From assembly GCA_003956705.1 (NCBI GenBank), contig QZCP01000634.1:151000-214999 (forward strand): 64,000 nt of DNA. Reading direction: 5' to 3'. Positions 51,601 through 63,944 of this stretch are shown one piece after another (the first letter of the stretch is position 1; each line of letters starts with the position of its first letter). A program made the translations under genes and the position numbers. The notes under the pieces were generated by a model, which ran no database searches, had not been told where the DNA came from, and worked only from the letters and a program-made list of their open reading frames with translations. The DNA comes from Brevipalpus yothersi (lineage: Eukaryota > Arthropoda > Arachnida > Trombidiformes > Tenuipalpidae).

Positions 51601-53115
51601 CACCTCAGGTGGAGGAGATTTGGAAACAATCCCGGTTGCTCATGAAGCCAAAGAAAACACTTTTGATGAAATATCTCAGCCCTCATGTCCTCCATGTGTT
51701 AATGACCTATTCAATCTGATCAATCATAAGAAGAACTACTTCATAGAACTTCTCGCATCTTATCCGTCTCCCGATTGTGATCCTCGGATAACTTCACGAA
51801 TAGGTTCCACTTCCTACAAACCGAAAGGTTTTCTGTTGGCCCATTTACATGAGCATAGTGGGGTGATCAATCGAATGGTAACCATTGAAAATGGCAGTCT
51901 TTTCGTCACTTGTTCATCAGATTCAACTGTCAAAGTGTGGGAAGCACAAAAGATTGAGGATCGAGAATGTATGATCAACAAGTCACGTCAAACATTCAAA
52001 TTACCGAATACATCTGAGGGATTCAAGGGGATAGCCTACTGTTCGGGTTCCGAGAATCTGATCAGTTTCACTAGTTCAAATTCATTGTATATTTTGCGCA
52101 TAGATACGTCTTCTTCTCGTGTTCGATTGGAGAACAAAGAGACGGATTTCTGTTGTGATGCCATTAATTGCAGTATTACTGATATCACTTCCATATCTCC
52201 ATTTATATTTTCTACATCCACAACAAGCTCCAAAATAAGAGGCTATGATCTTAGACAACCACCATTCACATCTCCAATATGGACACTCGATTCTCCATTG
52301 GATGCTGGTTTGATTACTTGTATCGATGGTACAGAATGTCTTCTCTCCTGTGGAACCACACGAGGCATTATCATTAACTTCGATTTGAGATTCACCTTGA
52401 CCACAAGCTCAGTGTATTATTCGAAAGATCGTAAGAAAAGTAAGAGGATAATGAGGATCTTACTAACATCGGAGGGGATATATTCTGCAGGTATGCATCT
52501 TATTGAATCGTTGATTAACATTTTTCCAGTTACTTAATTCTTAATTTTCTTATTTCAGTTCAAGGTAATAATGAAGTTGTTCTCTGGGACTACGGAACTA
52601 CAGATAAAGTCAAGTCATTTTGGGCAAGTAGTATACCAGCATTATCACAAGAGACTCGTGATCCTCAGCAAAGATCAGTCCTAGGGATGGTGGCTCTGGC
52701 TAATGATAACAATGAATGTCTAATTACGGGAGGTATAGATCGTCGAATTAGATATTGGGACCCAAAACATCCTGACAATTGTGCAGTGATAAGTGATTGT
52801 AACAAGTCTTCGCCGTGGCCTCCATCGCCTGTACGTTCGTATAACTCTGAGCCTTCTGTCTCATATGAGGCTAAACTCATGGAAGGAATACAATTGATTC
52901 AAGAGCATAGACGAATAAAAGATGGTAGAAGTGATTCGCCTGTCTCTCCAACATCTCCACAGTCTTCCAATTCTTCTCACTCCTTTGGACTCCAGTGGGA
53001 CCGATCATCAGTCTCATATGCTCATCGAACTTCAATAACTGATCTGGCCTGGATCAACAAAATGAATCTTTTAATTTCCGCCAGTAGCGATGGATGTGTT
53101 AAAGTTTGGAGATGA
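48659..53115 (+). CDS. PIK3R4: VPS15 / phosphoinositide 3-kinase regulatory subunit 4
   Basis: VPS15 is the scaffold and pseudokinase-like subunit of the class III PI3-kinase VPS34 complexes that make PI3P for autophagy and endosomal sorting. Five exons (48659-49252, 49384-50232, 50343-50648, 50717-52490, 52559-53115; phases 0,0,0,1) give 1359 residues, essentially the human length (1358). The N-terminus MGNHGLSG is a myristoylation signal. The kinase domain has HGDIKLEN (residues 167-174), TDFA in place of DFG (186-189), and DNPADFSYFFDTSRRR...NVAPERF at the start of exon 2, all as in VPS15. HEAT-like repeats follow (for example DYILDRVLPYLLVMLRD), and WD40 repeats fill the C-terminus (TVKVWEAQK, EVVLWDYG, RRIRYWDPKH, CVKVWR at the end). 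Complete. Confidence 0.97.
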
Positions 53116-53995
53116 TCTTCAAATCCTCTATATTCCAGCTGATTCCAATGTTTTTTGATCGATAAACTCGTTGTTCCTGTTGCTCATCTATTTTTTTCTC
53201 TCGTCCAAAATTTATTAAAAGACAACATCGCCATATTGAAAACAAACAGTTTGCTCTTCATTTCTATTCCTTATCATGGTTGAGAGCTGTCTTCTGAATT
53301 CCTTTTTATAATTAGCTAGATTTCTAGAACCTTTCTCTTCACACCTTCAGATTGATGAAAATTTTCGCATGATTGTAGCTGGAAATTGGAGCCCAATTCT
53401 GTGATCCAGAACTTTGAATGCATGGAACAAGAAGAAACATTCTCACCTCCCTTCTCACTGGATTCTCAAGGCTTCCCGGAAACGTTTTCCACTTTAAAAG
53501 ACATGATTGATTACTTCCACTATTAGAAGGGCGATTATTTGCTTAACTAACTGATGAGTGAAGACGAGTTCTATTCTGTTAGCTTTGCGATTGCATGCCA
53601 AGCTTCTCCTTACCTTGATCATTCAAAGTTCATAAATTACTGAAACTATTGGCCGCAAGGATTACGAAACCTTTGAATTGGATTACTATCATTTTGAGTC
53701 AATATATCGTTTTTCAGAGGACATAATACTTAAATTTTCCACATCATTGAAACTTTGGACTACTAATTTTCGTTCTACAAGGAATCAGTGTTGAGAGTTC
53801 ATTCTATACCAGCTGATCTTGTCCATCAGTGCGTTTAATTGATCCGAATAATGCTAAACTTTTTTTTCTTCTGTTTTACTCGTTAGTTTAGGGAAATTGA
53901 TTTACGGAACCAGCAGCAATCCCCATTTTGGCATCAATCTTTCCATTTACTCAGAATGTCCAACGGGAAAAGTTCATGTTCTCGAGTTTTCTATC
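53116..53995. other. intergenic, no gene recognised
   Basis: This lies between VPS15 and the chitinase-like gene. It contains the VPS15 3' flank and the promoter region of the next gene, with no coding-like sequence. Confidence 0.55.
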
Positions 53996-55401
53996 ATGTC
54001 AGCTTGGCTCATTTTTAATTATCATATATCATACGTGCTCATTTTTATTCGAATTTTGTTTGAATGTGAAGTTCAAGGTGAGTTGATTAGATTGGGAAAA
54101 AAAGTTATTTACTGATCCATATTGTTTTATCAAAAGCTAACAACACAGCAAGTGGTATTCTTTTTGTTCCCGTTTCCACTGGAATTAAAGTTAGGAATAC
54201 CAAACCAGTGCCAACTATAAGCTCAGACAGTGAAATACATTCCCATCAGAATGGTAATGAATATCGAATTGTTTGCTACTACTATGCTGTGGACTCATGG
54301 TATCGAACAGAGAGAGGATTTTTTGTCCCAGAAGATATTGATCCATCGCTGTGTACCCATCTTCACTATGCTTATGGGTTCATTAATGCAGCAACCCTTT
54401 CACTGGAGCCTGAGGATAAGTGGGCTGAGATAGACAATAAATTCTATGAGGTTAGTTCATGAGATATTTTTCCATGCAGTTTTTTGCCAAAGAATGTTCA
54501 TCTTGCTAACTCTTTCAAATTCAATCATGTATGATAAATAATAGACTGATCATATTATGACTATTCTCTCAATCAGCGAGTAATGTCACTAAAAGAGATC
54601 AATCCAAGGTTGAAAGTTGTTCTTGCAGTTGGTGGCTGGACTGATAATACTAGCAGTAAATTTTCAGCAATGGTCACTCAACAATCGGATAGAAGAACTT
54701 TCATCGATAATGCCATCCCATTCCTAGAACTACATGGTTTCGATGGTCTTGATATTGCATGGTTTTTTCCAGTCTGCTGGCATGGTGAATGTAGCTATGA
54801 TATCCGGTATCATCACTTCCTGTCTGATCATCAATCAGATTTACTTAATTTTGGAAGTTTTCTGCGTGAAATTAAGAGCGCTTTCGATCAACGTGAATCA
54901 CCTCTACTTTTAAGTGCCACAGTTTCAGGTGATACAATGATTGCTCGAAGATGCTATGATTTTGCTGCTCTTGCCCTCCTTGATTACATAAACGTGATGG
55001 CATTCGATTATGTGGCCCATTGGAACCATATCACTGGTCATCAGGCACCAATTTATCAGCAACCAGGAACTTCACCAGAAAATAATGTTGTGAGTTTGAA
55101 GATTAAGATCTTCTCTCCTTCCACAGCATCCACTCGAAAAGTTGCTAGTTAATTTTTTTCTCACAATTTTCTGTCCAATTAGAATGCATCGATTAATCTA
55201 TATTTGAGGAAAGGTATACCAAGATGGAAATTGTTGGTTGGCATACCAGCATTTGGTCGAAGTTTCACACTGGCAAACCCCGAATTACATGAGCCACAGT
55301 CACCAGCGGAAGGACCAGGGATCAAAGGAAAATTTACTCGAGCTGAAGGATTACTAGCATTTTATGAGGTAATCAAAGTATGATAGTGAAGAGAAACTAG
55401 T

Positions 55402-55452
<51 letters not shown>

Positions 55453-57088
55453 GAATAAGAGATGGAGATGAAGTTGGTAAGATTGGAGGAAAAGTTTGCT
55501 GAAACGAAAAAAAGGCTCAAAACAACCTATTCCAACTCATAATGATGATCACTTAAGCTCTTGATGATTCTAGCCCATTAAGACAGTTAGGGTTGAAGTT
55601 TGTGTAATGATGCTACTTTCTTCTTCTTCTTCATCTTATTCCCCAGTAATAAGTCTCAGTATTGAAATGTATCTACCCAAACTAGCTTCGTTTAGGGCTT
55701 CCACTCTTGGGCTCTATCTTGGTTTTTACATCACTTTTTTTCTGACTGGACTTGCTCATGAACTTTTATACTCTGATAGATATGTTTATTTACGGCTCAT
55801 CTACTTGCTGAATTCAATGTCTATGTGGAAAGAATAAGAGTATTTAGAAATTAGAGGAAAAACAGTACCAGTAGAATTGTTCATGTATCCATATTTGATG
55901 AACTTTCGCAGCATGATCTTTTCTCATCAGATTACTATTTGATCTTATTATTGTGATTACTATGAGATTCTTTCCTAAATTTCAGATACACACTCAAATG
56001 GCAAACGGAGAATACTTTCTAGATGGTAGACAATATTCCCAAAATCTTTTAGCCTGTGAGAGGTGCATTTTTGTGTTCGACTTATTTTGAGATGAAAGCG
56101 AAAACATTTTCTTGAAACATGTATTCTAGGAATCTTGTATGACTCGCTTCAATCGAATCAAAGTTTGATTGAGTTTAGACAAGACGATTTGGGAACATGA
56201 TTGACATGAGCTATACAAGTAAGATTTGGAAGAGAGCAGCTTTTGCTTGACTTTCGAATTACAGTTGAGCTTTTGAAGAACTGAGGATATTCCATATATT
56301 CATGTAGAATTGTATTCACCTTGTTTTCTAGTAGATACATTCAATTGTCAAAATCAAAATCACCTTGGATATATATGAAAAGTTTTGATCAAATTTTTTC
56401 CCTCAAAGTTAAGCTTTCCCTATTTTCAGAAGGAAACTTTTCCTCCATCAAAGTACAAGGATTGAATGAATAAGAATAGAATATAAGATGAAAAGTTCTT
56501 CTCTATTCAATCGTTTCACTTTCTTGTTTTCCCCAAGTTTCGTTTTTCAATCATATTTGACAGATAAATCATGAAACAATAACACACAAGGCTTTTTTCA
56601 TGATTGGACTATTTTTATGAGCCCTCTGAATTTGATCCTTCTTTTTCTTATGCAAACTTGCTTCTCTCTCTCAATCGAATTTGAGTCCAGTGGGCTATAT
56701 TCTGATTCTTTTTGGCATTTTTTTCTTTTTTATTCCTCTTCTCTCTATGTTCACGTCTATTTCCACTACTTGGTATTCATATTGAATCAAGATTTGCGAT
56801 CTAGTGGGTCGAGATGGCTGGCGAATGGAAAGAGACAATGAATCAAATTTTTATGCCTACTCAGGTGATCAATGGGTCTCATTTGATCATCCATTGACTG
56901 CTCTCACCAAAGCTGAATACGTTTCTGCACATCAATTGGGTGGTATAATGTTGTGGGACATTGATCGAGATGATTTTTTGGGTACATGTTTTGGTAAAAA
57001 ATTTCCTCTTCTTACAGCAATCAATTCAATTTTAGTTGACAATGATTTTAAACATGATCCTCGTGATTTTTCCAATTCATCGCCATGA
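53996..57088 (+). CDS. secreted GH18 chitinase-like protein, catalytically inactive
   Basis: Six exons (53996-54077, 54149-54450, 54577-55089, 55183-55368, 55986-56025, 56805-57088; phases 1,0,0,0,1) give 468 residues. Residues 1-27 are hydrophobic and read as a signal peptide. The GH18 barrel is shown by VCYYYAVDSWYR, FVPEDIDPSLCTHLHYAYGF, LKVVLAVGGW, VMAFDYVAHW, KLLVGIPAFGRSFTL, GKFTRAEGLLAFYE, FYAYSGDQWVSFD and GGIMLWDIDRDDF. The catalytic DxxDxDxE motif is FDGLDIAWFF: Asp184 and Asp187 remain, but the third Asp is Ala189 and the acid/base Glu is Phe191, so hydrolysis should be lost. No chitin-binding type-2 domain follows. Inactive chitinase-like proteins occur in mites, including allergens; binding of chitin or glycans is plausible. 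Exon 5 is only 40 bases with a weak donor (GTAGAC) and is the least sure. Confidence 0.85.
55404..55449. repeat. (GA)n microsatellite
   Basis: An uninterrupted GA run of about 46 bases within the fourth intron (55369-55985) of the chitinase-like gene. Confidence 0.95.
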
Positions 57089-60000
57089 AAAGAACGATGG
57101 AAACAGAGTATATTGCTGATCATATTTTTGTATTGACCTATGACTGCTATATAATATGATAATAGAATAGATATTCTTGGATAGAAAAATTCTTTTGAGT
57201 CTGGGGAGGCGAAATAAAGAAATCTGATTGAGATCGATAGAATTTCCAGAATAGAACGTGCTTGTTATCATCAATTGATCTGATAAAAATTTCCAGGAAT
57301 TCTGGAATCATTCAAGTGAAAGAACGCAAAGACAAGAATAGAGTATCATCATTATCTGCTCTTGGCTTCCATATATATGTGTGTTCATGAGCCATAGAAA
57401 ATGGAGCCCTTCAGAATATAAGGCTGTTGGAGGAAAGAAAAGAGAAAGAGAGAGAGAGTGAAAATCAGAGAAGAATACCAAATTAGATTGGATGCTCATG
57501 ATAATTTGATGTCAAATTCGATTAGGATCAGGAAAAAAAGACTTTTCAAGCCTGTCACTTCGCTACAACAATCACACTTATCACTGGGCTCTGCTACAAT
57601 CATGCACTCGCCCATGTATGTGAATCTGTGATCTGTTCCTAATTCACTTCACAATTTGAAAGTCTATGAAGAGCCACCAATACATTGACTTTCAATCGAG
57701 TTCTGGGTTGATACTAGGATCAAGAATGTTGAGAGTTGTTAGTGTATGACCAAAAATAATATATAATTTTGTTGGATAAAATTCACCAAAGATTTTGCTG
57801 GATGAAATTTTAAAACCCATTCATCTGATAACTTTATTGTGAGGCTGTTGCCCTGGTCTACTCTTACTTTTTCAACCTTCAATTGGATCCACAATTGGAT
57901 AAACGCCTAATTTTGGATAAGCTGCTTATTCTGTGTAAGACAATAAGCTAGAGAAGTCCATGTCTTGTAGGACAGAAAACTGTTCCCTTACTGGAGATGT
58001 AGAGAAGGAATACTTCTCCGAAAAAACCCGAAAAAAAGTCTTGTTCTTTTCTATTATCATTTTATTTGTTTTTTTCTTGAATTCTATGAACCTTAAATCG
58101 ATAAATCTTGAGCATTTAAATTCGAACATTTAAATCCAATAGAACTTTTAGTCCTCCAATGTTGCTCGTTTTTCGGTTTCGACCGCTTCCAAATTCAATT
58201 TTATTCCTATTCCTTGTCTAATATTCTTCTTTTGGACCGATTATTCACATAAAAAAACAAGAGAAGTCTACTCCAATATTCTGAATCCAATTTCATTGCC
58301 TATTGGCTAACATTAAATACAAACGACGGAACTCATTCATTTTTCCAACAAATACAAATTCTTAACATAATACAAGTCGTGTTCAGGATGGAAACTTGTG
58401 TGTAAATATGGAAAAATACTTTTCATTTTCTGCGAAAAAGTTTTGCTTCTTATCTTGTGATTATCATGAAAAGTTTTTCTCTTTTTACAACTGCAACATG
58501 GAGGCGGGAAAAAATTTGATTTTAAATGGACATCAGATTATTGATCTCTTTTTTGCCCACAAAATTCTATCTCACATTCGATATTCTTGCAGCTGTTTGA
58601 TCTTTACAATCATGTTAGGATATTTTGAATAAGAATAACAATTTTTCATTCAATAAAAGTTCTCATTTATCGCCATATGTAGTTATGCCTCATATTTCCT
58701 TTTTCCTTTCAAAATCTTTTTCCACAGAATAATGAGCCGATTTTTTGTTCCTTTTTCTTCGGAATTCTCTCTCTTTCTCTTTCTTTCTTCTCTTGGAATA
58801 TTATCTGAATTTTTAAGATGAGAGAGAAGAGAAGAGAGAGATTTTCTCTCTCCTCAGAACATAGGCCAAAATAAGTGTGGATCGTTGCTATCGAGATTTA
58901 TCTTTGACATTCTATTGGTGTTACATCACGAATGTTCATTCGATTTATTGTCAGAATAGTGTACACATTACGATAGATATCGAATAAATAAATGCTCCAG
59001 GCTTTATACTCCACTCCGGAAAGAATCCATTGAATATCGTCTGAAATCTTCCTCTTCTATCCTTTCTCTCTTCCGTGATACATGTTTGGCGAAGAAAACT
59101 TTTCCGTCAATATTGTTTTATCAATCGATGTCATGATATATATCATGCATTTTGTTTCGATGCATAGTGGCAAGTGTTGAGAGAGAGAAAGAATTCCTAA
59201 ATTCTTGCTCCAAAGTTCACAGTTGTAAACATCATTTTCCAAACAGCAATTCTATCTCCACTTTTTTCTTCACTCTTTTTCATAAAAACCATGGACACAA
59301 ACTGGACCTAAGAGGAGGAAGAATTTCAACTTATTGTGCATAAAAGTTTATCGATTCAATAAACACTATAAATCCTCACCAAGAATTCCCGACAATATAT
59401 ACATGTATGAATGTCCTCATGGACTTTGACAGGGAGAGAGTATAGAAGATTGTTCACATGTGAGGACTCACGATAGTGGCAAACAATATTCGCCTGAGAC
59501 TGTTATAATTGAATCATTGGGCTGGGAAATGGAAAGGCAAAGATTGAGAATAAGAAAAAGGAGAAGATATAAAAGCAGAGCCGAGTATGGTAGCTTCTCT
59601 CTCGTAAATTGTGTGCTCTCCATGATTTGGATAATCGAATAAACTATAAATGTACCGATGGCAAAAAAGAATGTCGAGAATATTTGCCCAAAGAAGTGTA
59701 GGAAAGAAATATGATGGGCCAGTGTTTTGGGTTGGATATTTCTTTTCTTTTTCAATCTTCTCTTTTTTTCCAAAATAAATCCATCTTTCCGATCATCCAT
59801 CCTCCAGCTCAAAATGAGAGATCTATTCTTCAGGAAATACAGTGAAATACCAGTTAACTTTATCGAATCACCACAAAAAAATAGTATAGAAAGTGTTTCA
59901 AGCAGTGTGTGTGTAGGTGAGTGAAAGAGAAAGTAGAAGAAAGATTAGCTCAATTCACAATTTTGCCATGAACACCGCTATGAAAGCGGAAAAGAATAAG

Positions 60001-60460
60001 AAATCTAATTAAAATTGATCCACATTCACTTGAGAATGGTCAAGAATGGAGAGGAAAAGCGTATAAGGCAAAGTAAAGAAGAAGAAGAAGAAATGGTTTG
60101 TGATTTATGGTCACTCGATTCGCCTTTCTCTGTGTGTGTATATATCTATGGGTTCATCCCAGTGGAGACCAAAAAAGATGGCAAAGCCAACATCGCTGAG
60201 CAGGCCAATAGCTTGTCCCATTGAGAGTTTGCTTACTCTGTGTGTTTGCTATGATCCAATCTTTTTTTGTCCAAAATCAGATATCATGCCTTTTGATTAT
60301 TTCATCGTTTCCTTAATCAAATCAACTTTTCCTATCTCATCTTTTTTCATACCTCTCTCTATCTTGTTCCCTCTGTCAGTTTCCTATTCCAGTTAGGGCA
60401 CTTTGATTTGGTACTTGTGTGTGTATTACTGCCATATTCTTTACTCTTTCCTTTAACTAG
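57089..60460. other. no identified gene; a few coding-like fragments
   Basis: A frame at 58388-58632 (+), opening right after a CAG, gives about 81 Cys-containing residues ending at TAA. A minus-strand frame at 59468-59812 contains two hydrophobic stretches (FFGQIFSTFFFAIGTFIVY and ALLLYLLLFLILNL) like membrane spans. Neither could be tied to a splice-consistent gene or known family. The rest is AT-rich filler. Confidence 0.35.
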
Positions 60461-60707
60461 ATTGATCACACATACCAACGTCAGCATGGAATTTTTTCAT
60501 GGATCTTCTCCAGATATTATATTCTGTGATCTGAAGTTCAGAATCGAATGGAAACACAAGAGGAATGCTCATTGGGGAAGGTTTTCACCGATAGGCAAAG
60601 CTACACACATGAGGATGAGAGGAAATAAATTGAAGGACTTTTCCTTCAACCCAAAACCAGTCGATTTCTTTGATCCCAAAAACAAGATGAAAGTTTGGTT
60701 ATCATGA
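60461..60707 (+). other. unassigned coding-like frame (possible exon)
   Basis: After a good acceptor (TTTCCTTTAACTAG) an open frame runs about 81 codons to a TGA. It has mixed, non-repetitive composition: EFFHGSSPDIIFCDLKFRIEW, then basic, then FNPKPVDFFDPK. I do not recognise it, and no upstream exon or consistent donor was found. It may be part of a decayed gene. Confidence 0.25.
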
Positions 60708-60887
60708 TGGCTGCTGGATTATTACCATTTCAAATGCTGTCCAAAAAAATGTTTCCAGTTAAAAATGAAAAAAATTTTGGGAAGCTTTTCCAGAGTCTTT
60801 GAATATAAACCATCGATTCATGAATCAGGGAAAGTCAACTTTTATTTAGATCATAATCGTAAATATTGAGTTCCTCTTTTTATAGTA

Positions 60888-61042
60888 TGGATAAATTTCG
60901 ATATGGATCATGGTGAAGTGAGTTTATACGACAATTGGTATCCAGTATATAGCCTTGAACAATCAATATGCCACAGTAGAGAAGATGAATATGACTGGAT
61001 ATGCCTAGAAGACCCCTCTAACTGGAGAGTTTTTTTTGCGTG
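60888..61042 (+). other. unassigned coding-like frame (possible terminal exon)
   Basis: After a pyrimidine-rich acceptor (CTCTTTTTATAG) an open frame of about 51 codons ends with TGA. It begins WINFDMDHGEVSLYDNW and contains paired Cys residues (SICHSRE, WICLEDP). The start loosely recalls a SPRY or lectin beta-strand (DxxxGxVSxYD), which is not enough for a call. It cannot be joined in phase to the frame at 60461-60707 with a normal donor. Confidence 0.25.
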
Positions 61043-61140
61043 AACTTTTTATGAGCTCATTATTTTGAACTTATGTCGAAAAAGAATCGGCCCATGGAGA
61101 GTAATTCATGAAAAGTTGGAACAAAATAGGAATGAAAACA

Positions 61141-61338
61141 TTAAGATGTTGAATGGAAAGATTTTTTCATTCCACCTTCAAAGTAAGTGAAATATTCTCC
61201 GAACACTTCATGATAGAAACGGTTGCGACTGTTAAAGAGGTGCGCTTCTAGTTCAATACCAAGAATATAAATTTTCAACTCATTATTCTCATAAAATACG
61301 AAGCAATTAAAATATATATCGAGCAACTCCACCTAAAT
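61141..61338 (-). other. unassigned coding-like frame, minus strand (possible terminal exon)
   Basis: After an acceptor-like CCTATGATTTAG a minus-strand frame of about 65 codons ends at TAA. It is rich in Phe, Tyr and Glu (VFYENNELKIYILGIELEAH). I do not recognise it and found no matching upstream exon. Confidence 0.22.
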
Positions 61339-61796
61339 CATAGGCTCAACTAATGACGAAAACCATGAAAGATTACTTCTTTTTGTAAGAAAGTTCTTGA
61401 GTAAAGAAGATTTTCTCAAAAATCTACTTTCTGCTGATTCTTAGTGAAAAAACTTCAAAATCTGTGGTATACATGGGCAGAATTTTGATCCTGATCCATT
61501 TTTACCAACTCAAAAGGAGGCCAATACAACAACAACTAAATTCAACCTAAAATATCAATTTGAATTCAATTCGAAACCTCAAGCTGGATAAGAAGAGAAG
61601 AAATATTTTTTCCTCCTCCTTTTTCCATGGAATATGATAGCCATTGGAAAGAGAGAAGAGAGTAAGCTTTGGAAAAGTTCTTATTCATCACTATCAAAAG
61701 CATGCTTAGTTGTGCTTTGTCCACTTGGTAAATATTATGAAAAATGTATGATTCTCCAAAATATTATATCAGCTTTACGTATAACACACACACACA

Positions 61797-61827
<31 letters not shown>

Positions 61828-63193
61828 AGAAAAAGAGAAAAGTTCATGGTATAGAAGATAGGATTTTCTCCTTCTTTCCAAGTTTTTTCTGTGTGAATTG
61901 AACTTCTCAAAAGTTTAGCATGACCTTTTTTGCATGGAATTTAGCTGGACAGAGAAGTACACTCGGTTTTAAAGGATAACCGAGGCCAAATTCACCGAAA
62001 GTTGTCACACATCATTATTAAAAAGAAAAAAAGTGAAGTGAAAATATTTCATCAAAATAGCAATTCCCAAAATTAGTATATGACTTACTTACTTGTTAGT
62101 ACAAATTCAACACTTCCTGGAACACTTGTTAAGATGACATTGAATTGCAGAGATCACATCCACTTTTTGTAATGATAAAGATGTGATCATTGCCAGCATT
62201 TTCGAAAGACGTTGATGAAATGGGTTTGATTCGAGTAATGATCTAGGATCATCAATCGATCAGTAAAGACACATAACATCAACATGATCAGATGTTTCGA
62301 TAAGATTTGAATTGTCAAAACAGCGCGAAAATTGGATTTGAGTCTATCCAAAACAAACGAACCCGGAAGTTTGTCATGGTCAACTTGGAGTTATTTGAAG
62401 ATAATGGCACATATGTGTGTGTTATCTTTTTTGAACAGAGTTTATTTAAATTATTTATAGTTTACAGTTTTATTTTGCACTGTGTAACAAAGGTTTCAAT
62501 AATCATAGCAAAATTTTATCACAGAGATTTTGCCAATCAAATGATAAAAAAAAGTTCAAAATGGGATTGGCATGGATCACAGATAAATCAGCCTCAAAGT
62601 CGATTCGTGCAGACCGATCCTCTAAACATTAACATATTGAATAGTTTGGGATGTGTTTTCATCTGATTACGCTAGACTCGTTTTAGATGGTATACATCAT
62701 CATTTTTAGAAACATATTTGAGTTTAGATTGATTCAAATCGATTTTCATGAGAAATTGGAAACCAAAGAACAAATATCTGTACACGTGCGTTCCAATATC
62801 TTGAAGAAAACTGATAAAATAATAATAATAATCTAGGCTCATTTGAAAAGGAATCCTTTGCAAAGTCAACGTAACCAAAAAGTATGGTGAGGAGTATGTC
62901 AAACTTATTGGCAAAAGAAATAGCCTGAAGGTCCACATAAAAGTTGTGAAAAGGATTTGAACGATTCCATGCCACTGAATTAAGGATTCCCACCGTTATA
63001 ACTAACTCACCAAAAATTTCAATACCCAAAATAGTGAATGCAAGGTAATATAAAGATTCAACCAGAGTCAAGCAGGAGCCTTGTGATGTTGATGATGAAT
63101 ATTTATCATAATATTACTAGCTTCAGGCCATCAAGTTAGACAGGCGGTCTCGGAAGAATATCGTTCGCTCTACTGGTTTCCACATGATTCATG
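61339..63193. other. no identified gene
   Basis: It contains a CA run joined to a GA run (about 61785-61827). A minus-strand frame at 62724-63071 is hydrophobic and vaguely channel-like (AFTILGIEIFG), without splice support. A plus-strand 119-codon frame at 62307-62666 resembles no known family. Confidence 0.35.
61800..61827. repeat. (GA)n microsatellite next to (CA)n
   Basis: A GA run of about 28 bases, immediately preceded by a CA run of about 16 bases. Confidence 0.92.
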
Positions 63194-63844
63194 TCACATC
63201 CTCGATAGTGTAACGGGCCAGAATTGGCTGGAAACAGGATATGTCCATAGGAAGTTCCTTGACAGTTCCAGCTATTCATGGGAAAGAAGAGTAAATGATG
63301 AAGAGATGATGGAGAAGGAAGAGAAAAAGAAATAAGATGAGGCAGATGAGGATCGAGATGATGGATGGGAAGAAAAAGAGTTGAAGAGAAGATGAGAAAA
63401 AAATATACCTGATTAGAACTATTGGATATGGATATGAAATACCTTGGCAAGTTCATTTCGATCATGATCGATTCTGAGCAATATTTTTCCTCTCTCTTTC
63501 TCTTTCTCGCTCTCACATTCAGCCTTCAATCTATGAGTTCAGTGTCTGTCTAGAGATTTTTTATCATAAAAATACTTACATGAGATTTGCTTGACTCAAT
63601 GCTCTTCGCTTATTTGCCATAATCTCATCTTTTAACGTAAGAAAGAGGAAGAAAAAACATCATAAGTATGCTTCTTGATCACCAATAAGGCAATAGCATG
63701 ATAATAAAATAGTAATAAATATTGATTTGAACTGTTTGTATGAGTGAGGTAGAAGAAACAGACGGAAAAAATTAACCAAATTTCCATTCAAAATCACTTA
63801 CCATTGTCTCTCCCAGAATTCAGAATAGAGAGGTTCAATTCGTC
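63194..63844 (-). CDS. 3' part of an unidentified coiled-coil-like gene, running off the right edge
   Basis: Exons 63802-63844, 63580-63628 and 63443-63530 join in phase (1 then 2, ending at 0) through GTAAGT donors and good acceptors. A fourth, 63194-63271, could end the gene at a TGA. The joined peptide is strongly charged and helical, reading ...DEIMANKRRALSQANL, then LKAECESEKEKERGKI and LRIDHDRNELAK, as expected of a coiled coil. The product is partial because the first visible exon starts at an acceptor and needs exons beyond the window or close to its edge. I cannot name the family. The last exon is less certain, and part of the third overlaps a GA-rich tract, so composition alone could mislead. 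Confidence 0.4.
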
Positions 63845-63942
63845 CTGTGTGAATACAAGATAGATAACCATTTAGATGTTGAGTAGCAAAAGATTTTCCA
63901 TAGAAAACTCGCTCTCAATTGAAAACATTCAATTCACTCAAT

Positions 63943-63944
<2 letters not shown>

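Noticed and set aside
59468..59812. Minus-strand frame with two hydrophobic stretches, reminiscent of a small membrane protein such as the DRAM family
   Set aside because: Only a vague likeness; no start, no consistent exon structure, and T-rich DNA readily yields hydrophobic translations.
62724..63071. Minus-strand hydrophobic frame with a channel-like AFTILGIEIFG segment
   Set aside because: The pore region expected of a cation channel is not recognisable and no neighbouring exons match.
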